Assembly (NCBI GenBank): GCA_905160935.1
Contig: CAJHZI010000478.1
Span: 1,254,001-1,318,000, forward strand
Source: Enchytraeus crypticus
Taxonomy: Eukaryota; Annelida; Clitellata; Enchytraeida; Enchytraeidae
Length of the DNA stretch: 64,000 nucleotides
Direction: 5' to 3'
Positions 61,855-64,000 of this stretch are shown in pieces (the first letter of the stretch is position 1; each line of letters begins with the position of its first letter). The notes below the pieces were generated by a model. It saw nothing but the letters and a program-made list of their open reading frames with translations. It searched no databases and was not told the DNA's origin. The position numbers were made by a program, and so were the translations under genes.

Positions 61855-63830
61855 TAATCAAGATAGACAGTTATATAGACAGTTACAGATATCAAGATAG
61901 ACAGTTGATAAATGTATTAAGAAATAGAAAGAAGAGTTGGATAGGACACATTCTAACGGGGGAAGGTCTATTAAAAGAGGTCATAGAAGGTAGAATGGAA
62001 GGAAAACGAGGCAGGGGCAGGCCAAGATTAGGTACATTAGATGATTTAAAGACCCACTCATATGTGGACATGAAGAGGAAGGCGGAAGATAGAGAAGAGT
62101 GGAGGAGTTATATACCATGGACCTGCCAGTAGGCAGTGCACTAAGAGAGATATTAGATAAATGATACATCAATACCATTAGCTTCCAAATATGTTTGGAC
62201 TAACCTTTTTTGCCAAGTATGTGTGATTATATTTGTTCATATTACTTACATTACATATTACGAAATATATGGACAAATTCCTACTTATACTACATATTAC
62301 ACTATAAATTACTACATATTACATTTTACACTATATATTACTACTCACTACACACTACATGCATATTACTACTTACACTACATGTTATGTACACTACATA
62401 TTACTGCTTACACTAGTTGTATACTACTACTTACATTACATATTACTACGTACACTACATCTTACTACTTACATTACACATTACGTACACTACATACTAC
62501 TACATACACTACATATATATTACTATTTAAGTTACACATTACTTACATTACACATTACGTACACTACATACTACTACATACACTACATATTACTATTTAA
62601 ATTACACATTACTTATACTACACATTAGCTTACCTCAGCCTCATCTGGCAGATTTGCTGGTGGTGGTAGCACAGCAGGCCTGCCATCTGTAGCCGAAACA
62701 GAAGCCTGTATCAAACATTTATAAATGTATATTTAATAAGTTACAGATATTTATTTATTAAACATGAACACTAAGGAGCTCAATACATAATTACCTTTAT
62801 AATTCAGGAGTAAGTTTTGTCTGTCCATCTGTCATAAGTAACGCTCATTACAGCGCCATCATTTGGCGAGTATTAACTTAATCGCAGCACCATACTTAAA
62901 ATTCCTAAATAGCTACGTCATTTAGGATTCTAGAAGTTACCATTTAATAGTTACAAAGGTCAAAGCTATAAGTTGTTTAAGCCTAGTGTAAGGACAGACT
63001 TAAGAAAGTTTTATTTTTCTCATAGGGTGATTGATAGGTGGAATTCTTTGAGCAAGGAGGTTGTGAATGCGGTGTCGGTGAATAGTTTTAAAAGAAAGCT
63101 GGATGTTGTAATCATGTATGATTGGAGATTGAAATAAGCAAATGCTTTCTTCCCTTTTTCCTGCTACCCAAGTTTGAAGAACGATTGGAATAACAAAAGA
63201 TGGTAGCAGTTCTGGTAAATTCTGGCAAATGAAATTTTGATCTTAACTTAATTATACTGGTTCAGGAAGTCATTAAGACATGTAACACCAGTCTAGTCGT
63301 AATATTATCCATCATCAGACACAATTGCCTGCATCTTCAATGTATACAATTTACTAAGGGTGTCATATGTACAATTTAATACGTTTGAAATATTTATTTG
63401 CACTAAATATTGCAAATAGAACAATATTTGCTCAACAAGAGCAAGAAATAGCACGTTGAAATTAGGTTACAAGAACTTTTAGCGTCATTAGTTGCCCTGG
63501 AATTGTCTATTACATAATCTATTTTTTTATTTAAAAAGAATACAACAAATTTCTAATTATCTAGGTAAGTACCGAAAACAGCTAGGCACTATCACAAATG
63601 AAATTAGCAGTGACTATCTATAATGCCGAAATTTGGCTAAGATCAAACCGTGGGCGTAAAATGTATTTAGCTTTCATTATTGCAAATCTACTACACTCCA
63701 CTTAGTCGTACTAAATGCACGCTGCTGAAATAAGAAAAGACTGCTCAATCTTCACCTAAGTAATTACAATTCTTGTAAATAAATTTAAAATTACCTGATC
63801 AGCGTCTTTACTAAAGAATTTCTTTAACAT
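24880..63830 (-). CDS. EEA1: Early endosome antigen 1 orthologue, 41 exons, 1496 aa, complete
   Basis: Exons in transcript order: 63795-63830, 62634-62705, 61174-61278, 60525-60610, 59561-59603, 56820-56883, 55299-55405, 54515-54601, 54225-54283, 53466-53606, 52293-52361, 51326-51638, 50459-50662, 49406-49627, 48896-49033, 48435-48521, 47395-47477, 46862-46955, 46235-46288, 44933-45163, 41840-41974, 41175-41294, 40412-40525, 40027-40155, 39263-39364, 37740-37838, 36777-36917, 36176-36271, 35236-35283, 34635-34718, 33581-33670, 32636-32764, 31781-31870, 31258-31305, 29937-30032, 29148-29237, 28329-28512, 27558-27612, 26541-26661, 25837-25935, 24880-25005. All junctions are GT-AG, phases agree and the sum is 4491 nt. 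EEA1 tethers early endosomes: N-terminal zinc finger to Rab5, long parallel coiled coil, FYVE to PI3P. Signature matches are [42 protein letters not shown] and the FYVE. Human EEA1 is 1411 aa with one finger; this one has two. Most exons are phase 0 and heptad-rich. Confidence 0.95.
25185..25312 (-). mobile_element. SINE family A copy in EEA1 intron 40
   Basis: On the plus strand it starts with a (cat)n-type tail, then cccagtttaactagggtcgg and ctggagcctagacgctcacc. It is 5'-truncated near tctgacgttgg. Confidence 0.85.
25936..26032 (-). repeat. EEA1: Tandem duplication of the EEA1 exon 40 acceptor
   Basis: The junction TTATGATTTAG|ATAACGACCAA and its upstream AGAATAAC... are repeated about two more times upstream (plus strand: ttggtcgttatctaa, atcatattagaataacg). 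The copies keep the AG and the first exon bases. Confidence 0.85.
26628..26885 (-). repeat. EEA1: 51-bp in-frame repeat copying the EEA1 exon 39 acceptor
   Basis: Copies start at 26628, 26679, 26730, 26781 and 26832. The first lies over the start of exon 39; the others extend into the intron. Each transcript-strand unit has CTCATATATAG followed by coding bases for [10 protein letters not shown], and reads open as [17 protein letters not shown]. The acceptor nearest the exon (AG at 26662-26663) gives exact alignment with human EEA1 (LLERCLKGEGEIEKL). Using any farther acceptor would insert 17 residues per copy in frame. Confidence 0.9.
26896..26935. repeat. (CT)n microsatellite
   Basis: A pure ct run directly outside the 51-bp array. 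From 26936 to 27557 no gene was recognised apart from intronic AT-rich sequence. Confidence 0.9.
28513..28755 (-). repeat. EEA1: 16-bp repeat derived from the EEA1 exon 37 acceptor tract
   Basis: On the transcript strand the array repeats CGTTGTTTAATATGAA. The final copy reads CGTTGTTTAATTAG and is the acceptor of exon 37. The array is regular at 28660-28755 and broken up nearer the exon. Confidence 0.8.
28940..29095 (+). mobile_element. tRNA-headed SINE, family C
   Basis: tRNA-like head with B box GGTTCAAATCC, then gtcactgacatcgctttcga and aaactgacgttaacc. It begins with a 9-bp inverted repeat (ccactggct / agccagtgg). It ends near accagctttt, about 50 bp from the end of EEA1 exon 36. Confidence 0.8.
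29605..29760 (-). mobile_element. SINE family A, 5'-truncated, with 16-bp target duplication
   Basis: Flanked by tacagattagtgaaat at 29605-29620 and 29745-29760. The insert (29621-29744, minus strand) ends in a (GAT)n tail next to the target duplication. 5' truncation, a simple-repeat tail and a long target duplication indicate target-primed reverse transcription. It is the youngest-looking copy in the window. Confidence 0.92.
30118..30232 (+). mobile_element. SINE family A 3' fragment
   Basis: From ggattgacttatagatatga through atcccgaccctggttaaact to a gatgatgatg tail. Confidence 0.85.
30925..31107 (+). mobile_element. SINE family A copy
   Basis: Contains acaaagcactatgatccaaa, gcccataggctccagaaa, a diverged atcctgaccctagctaa and a gatgatgatgat tail. 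It lies 150 bp from EEA1 exon 34. A minus-strand open frame just upstream (30748-30963) is hydrophobic but has no splice support. Confidence 0.8.
33180..33425. mobile_element. Foldback element, arms of about 115 bp
   Basis: The left arm (tctgacataaattaattt ... ttggtggagactataatgtg) is the near-perfect reverse complement of the right arm (cacattacagtctccaccaa ... aaattaatttatgttcaga), with only a short loop near 33300. It lies in EEA1 intron 31. No ORF is present, so it is a MITE or similar. Confidence 0.85.
33690..34050. repeat. Tandem repeat of about 100 bp, 3.6 copies
   Basis: The unit runs from ttagacaaggcagttgcatg to gaagcaggaatataattg. It begins about 25 bp beyond the acceptor of EEA1 exon 31 (33670). 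Copies differ by small indels. Confidence 0.9.
34085..34500 (+). mobile_element. LINE reverse transcriptase C-terminal fragment
   Basis: The plus-strand frame encodes [40 protein letters not shown], then (after a stop) EIK, a [17 protein letters not shown] run and [11 protein letters not shown]. This order is the palm/thumb end of non-LTR reverse transcriptases (family ...KKTKVM..., ...Y.G.L.., ...SETWTL). It has stops and lacks the YADD catalytic box, so it is dead. It is inserted in EEA1 intron 30. Confidence 0.85.
34765..34848 (+). mobile_element. SINE family C tail with (TTA)n
   Basis: gatgaggaaacggacgttaaac followed by (tta)n. The tRNA-like head is missing or unrecognisable. Confidence 0.6.
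35735..35815 (-). mobile_element. SINE family C-related tail
   Basis: The minus strand carries ACAGGAAACTGACGTTAAAC, the same tail motif as family C. An adjacent GC-richer patch (35840-36060) is unlike the surrounding intron and has no recognised identity. Confidence 0.55.
36911..37076 (-). repeat. EEA1: 83-bp duplication of the EEA1 exon 27 acceptor
   Basis: Two copies of a unit that on the transcript strand carries TAATGTTTTCTAG|ATTGAGAGTT (real acceptor AG at 36918-36919) and the intron before it. The second copy keeps the AG and ten exon bases, then goes on into intron sequence. Confidence 0.85.
37533..37700 (-). mobile_element. SINE family B copy
   Basis: Plus-strand landmarks gtgcactgcca, accttatgtagcctatagct and ggtttcccgttgccttcctc match the 5618-5965 copy. 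It ends about 40 bp from EEA1 exon 26. Confidence 0.8.
37839..38870 (-). repeat. EEA1: 45-bp array seeded at the EEA1 exon 26 acceptor
   Basis: The first few units (37839-38040) are irregular, then about 18 nearly identical 45-bp copies follow. The transcript-strand unit is CCTTGTTCTTGCC, AATGCTTCAG, AATCAGTTGAT, GTAAGATTATA. The real junction is AATGCTGCAG|ACTCAGTTGATG, so each unit copies the acceptor and the first exon bases and adds a donor-like GTAAGA. Long plus-strand open frames through it are artefacts of the 45-bp period. Confidence 0.93.
39395..39530. repeat. 22-bp minisatellite near the EEA1 exon 25 acceptor
   Basis: Six or so copies of (a)atctaggtcacaatctacgt, starting about 30 bp outside exon 25. 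It does not include the splice site. Confidence 0.85.
40250..40372 (+). mobile_element. SINE family B head fragment
   Basis: Contains gtcgtaagaggcgactgagc and gaactgaggaaggcaacggg, matching the 5' half of family B. It lies next to EEA1 exon 23. Confidence 0.75.
42000..44932. other. EEA1 intron 20, AT-rich, no further exon seen
   Basis: Human EEA1 runs without a break across the two flanking exons (VSQLDIQIKAKTELL aligns with [16 protein letters not shown]), so no exon is missing here. Small minus-strand frames such as 43862-44047 lack homology. Confidence 0.7.
45600..45775. repeat. Direct repeat of about 68 bp, 2.6 copies
   Basis: The unit runs from attacagaactgacattaaa to ttatacgtgtccagac. 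It is almost identical between copies, so the duplication is recent. It is far from any exon. Confidence 0.9.
47530..47625 (-). mobile_element. SINE family A 3' fragment
   Basis: Diverged plus-strand landmarks: ctttccttaaatctcagttt, gaatagaccttctccaa and ctctctgtcccac. Confidence 0.75.
48393..48422 (+). mobile_element. SINE family B / LINE 3' tail fragment
   Basis: aatcgatggagtgctcatca then tgggcagtac, matching the 3' region of family B at 57680-57770. It is only a relic. Confidence 0.45.
49168..49405 (-). repeat. EEA1: 23-bp array copying the EEA1 exon 14 donor
   Basis: The transcript-strand unit is GAGGTAATGTGAGGTAGTTTA. The exon ends CTCAGCAAG|GTAATGTGAGG, so the real donor is the first unit and about nine later units carry the same (GAG)GTAATG. 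Confidence 0.9.
49650..49830. repeat. (TA)n microsatellite
   Basis: TA runs with actgtata interruptions, starting about 25 bp outside EEA1 exon 14's acceptor. Confidence 0.95.
51056..51150 (+). mobile_element. SINE family B fragment
   Basis: gaagctgaggaaggcatagg then gggccacctcgtcc, matching the middle of family B. The head is diverged. Confidence 0.55.
51639..51977 (-). repeat. EEA1: Array copying the EEA1 exon 12 acceptor
   Basis: The real junction is TTTTACTGCAG|GCTTCACGAGCACG. Further AG-bearing copies lie near 51711, 51856, 51903 and 51948 (for example CTGCAG|ACTTCACGAGCACG and CTCCAG|CCTTCATGAGCACG). Shorter units without the AG sit between them. Every unit shares cgtattgtctatgattttay. 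The exon frame is not kept across units. Confidence 0.9.
51978..52235 (-). mobile_element. SINE family A, full length
   Basis: From a catcatcatcatc tail, through ctttttaatcccagtttaac and ctctggagcctacg, to the 5' head caacccagacacaacatggg. It lies in EEA1 intron 11. Confidence 0.88.
53005..53245 (+). mobile_element. tRNA-headed SINE, family D, best copy
   Basis: A box TAGCGCAATGGTTAAGG at about 53014 and a perfect B box GGTTCGATTCC at about 53088 are about 75 bp apart, roughly twice the tRNA norm. The body carries gatctgagagtaaaatctc and gctacacggaaaatgg and ends near atcaacatagttgatcatgt. Confidence 0.85.
54605..55190. repeat. 52-bp minisatellite abutting EEA1 exon 8
   Basis: About eleven copies of aatacaagagaaaatacaat acagcatctcac..., starting four bases outside the acceptor of exon 8. 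The transcript-strand unit repeats the exon's pyrimidine tract (TATTTTCTC), not the AG. Confidence 0.9.
55501..55743 (-). mobile_element. SINE family A, near full length, minus copy of an inverted pair
   Basis: Tail catcatcatcatcatcttccc, middle ctggagcctaggcgctcacc, head cgacccggacacaacacgag. The flanks share taatataatatta, a possible target duplication in AT-rich DNA. Confidence 0.88.
55868..56150 (+). mobile_element. SINE family A, full length, plus copy of an inverted pair
   Basis: Head tgtgttgtgttcgggttgct, middle gcgcctaggctccagaaatt, 3' part atcccgaccctggttaaact and tail gatgatgatgat. About 125 bp separates it from the opposite-strand copy, so the EEA1 pre-mRNA could fold into a long duplex here. 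Confidence 0.9.
56540..56685 (+). mobile_element. SINE family C-related, diverged
   Basis: Head GAGCTGAGTCGGTAGCTCA, B box-like GGTTCATATCA, tail gagacagaaaaccgacgtta. It is likely a separate subfamily. Confidence 0.6.
57188..57255. repeat. (GA)n microsatellite
   Basis: Long gaga run with a few interruptions in EEA1 intron 5. Confidence 0.9.
57580..57775 (+). mobile_element. SINE family B copy, 3' half
   Basis: gggaaacgacctcagaagcc, ttcccaagctataagcaaca, gatcaatggagtgctcttta, then the terminal catggacctgccat. From 57776 to 59240 only AT-rich intron with simple repeats was seen. Confidence 0.75.
58707..58751. repeat. Perfect 14-bp inverted repeat
   Basis: ctgataatggaata at 58707-58720 and its exact reverse complement at 58738-58751, with a 17-base loop. 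It may be a relic of a small foldback element. Confidence 0.7.
59245..59300 (+). mobile_element. SINE family B / LINE 3' tail fragment
   Basis: aatcgatggagtgcaccatg then taccatggacctgtaaattg, the shared LINE/SINE terminus. Confidence 0.55.
59800..60235. repeat. 19-bp minisatellite rich in AP-1 sites
   Basis: About 22 copies of cacattgatgagtcagtgg. Roughly half keep a perfect TGAGTCA; the rest read TGAGTAA or TGTGTCA. It lies in EEA1 intron 4. Confidence 0.92.
60315..60455 (-). mobile_element. tRNA-headed SINE, family C
   Basis: Minus strand: GTGGTGAAGTAGGTAAGACA (A box region), a B box with one extra T (GGTTTCAAATCC), then GTCACTGACATCGCTTTCGA and AAACTGACGTTAACCTTAGC. It lies 70 bp from EEA1 exon 4. 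Confidence 0.85.
60525..61278 (-). CDS. EEA1: EEA1 exons 3-4: tandem C2H2 zinc fingers
   Basis: Exon 3 (61174-61278) encodes [20 protein letters not shown] then YDQIH: Cys40, Cys43, His56, His61. Exon 4 (60525-60610) encodes [20 protein letters not shown] then YKNAH: Cys75, Cys78, His91, His96. Both are C-x2-C-x12-H-x4-H. In human EEA1 the single finger (GFICPQC...HYEAVH) binds Rab5, and exon 3 is its closest match. Exon 4 looks like an internal duplication of the finger. Confidence 0.92.
61780..61852. repeat. (TA)n microsatellite
   Basis: Pure TA run; a shorter one lies at 61397-61440. Both are in EEA1 intron 2. Confidence 0.95.
61890..62150 (+). mobile_element. LINE 3' terminus with intact C-terminal ORF
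   Basis: The plus-strand frame encodes [20 protein letters not shown], then [15 protein letters not shown] and [12 protein letters not shown] before a stop. WIGHIL...GRRGRGRPR is typical of the C-terminal end of many non-LTR retrotransposon polyproteins. The DNA ends ccatggacctgcca gtaggcagtgcact. It is truncated at the 5' side next to a TA microsatellite. Confidence 0.85.
62220..62633 (-). repeat. EEA1: Degenerate repeat abutting the EEA1 exon 2 donor
   Basis: Irregular copies of tacactacatattactact. On the transcript strand they begin within about ten bases of the donor GAG|GTAAGCTAATGTG and consist of GTAATGTG/GTAGTATG-like units. Confidence 0.85.
62960..63137 (+). mobile_element. CR1/Jockey-like LINE C-terminal fragment
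   Basis: Open frame [20 protein letters not shown] then [25 protein letters not shown], stop at 63135-63137. The pattern FxxHRVxxxWNxLxxxVVxAxSxxxFKxxLD marks the end of reverse-transcriptase polyproteins. It lies in EEA1 intron 1 and belongs to a different LINE family from the one at 61890. Confidence 0.85.
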
Positions 63831-64000
63831 TTTAATAAAATCTGTCTTCCAATGTTTAGATGGATTTGTTTACAATTATAGACCAGTACAATCAATAGTA
63901 GATCGTTGACATAATTTTATTCACCAAAAATCTAAGAGTAGAGGATATTTTATAACCCGAAATGAACTAGAAAGTTGGAAAAATATATATTTTATTTATA
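63831..64000 (-). other. EEA1: EEA1 5' flank
   Basis: Upstream of the start ATG (63828-63830). AT-rich, with no clear TATA or initiator, and the 5' UTR is not defined. The protein start [12 protein letters not shown] parallels MLRRILQ of human EEA1, which supports this ATG. Confidence 0.5.

Noticed and set aside
62210..62628. Plus-strand Tyr/Thr-rich open frames
   Set aside because: Low-complexity repeat next to the EEA1 exon 2 donor; no coding constraint visible.

Overview
This window looks like nuclear DNA of an invertebrate animal. It is AT-rich by eye, its genes are split into many small exons by GT-AG introns, and it carries SINEs with tRNA-like heads, LINE remnants, a Tc1/mariner-type foldback element and many minisatellites. 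The species cannot be named from the sequence. No prokaryotic features (operons, ribosome binding sites, CRISPR) were seen.

Layout. (1) 1-5290, plus strand: the 3' end of a sacsin-like gene, one very long exon plus a last exon, together completing a C-terminal HEPN domain. (2) 5291-7809: intergenic, with a SINE, an ARF-type GTPase pseudogene and a LINE 3' end. (3) 7810-17639, minus strand: a complete ten-exon amidase-signature hydrolase of 507 residues. Its catalytic Lys-Ser-Ser have the same spacing as in FAAH, but the whole protein looks most like the amidases linked to bacterial nitrile hydratase. Its fourth intron holds a plus-strand unit: two CREs, an octamer and a TATA box, then five repeated hairpins, then a 113-codon ORF. 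(4) 17640-24879: intergenic, with a 756-bp TA-flanked foldback element that contains a histone-type 3' stem-loop, and a 1.3-kb 22-bp minisatellite. (5) 24880-63830, minus strand: a complete 41-exon orthologue of EEA1, the early endosome tether. I assembled 1496 codons exon by exon with consistent phase: two N-terminal C2H2 fingers, a long coiled coil and a C-terminal FYVE domain.

The most unusual signal is a recurrent architecture rather than a single gene. In both the amidase and EEA1, minisatellite arrays start exactly at, or within a few bases of, exon-intron junctions, and several arrays copy the splice site together with the first or last exon bases. One array has a 51-bp unit that stays in frame, so alternative acceptors would add 17 residues each. 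Another has a 45-bp unit that looks like an acceptor, an 11-nt micro-exon and a donor, repeated about 18 times. I have not seen this described as a genome-wide habit, and it is the best candidate for something new here.

The three genes share no evident pathway: sacsin is a chaperone-like protein, the amidase cleaves small amides, and EEA1 tethers Rab5- and PI3P-positive endosomes. Repeats make up much of the intronic sequence. They include at least twelve copies of one SINE with a (GAT)n tail, and a second SINE whose 3' tail matches that of LINE fragments in the same window.
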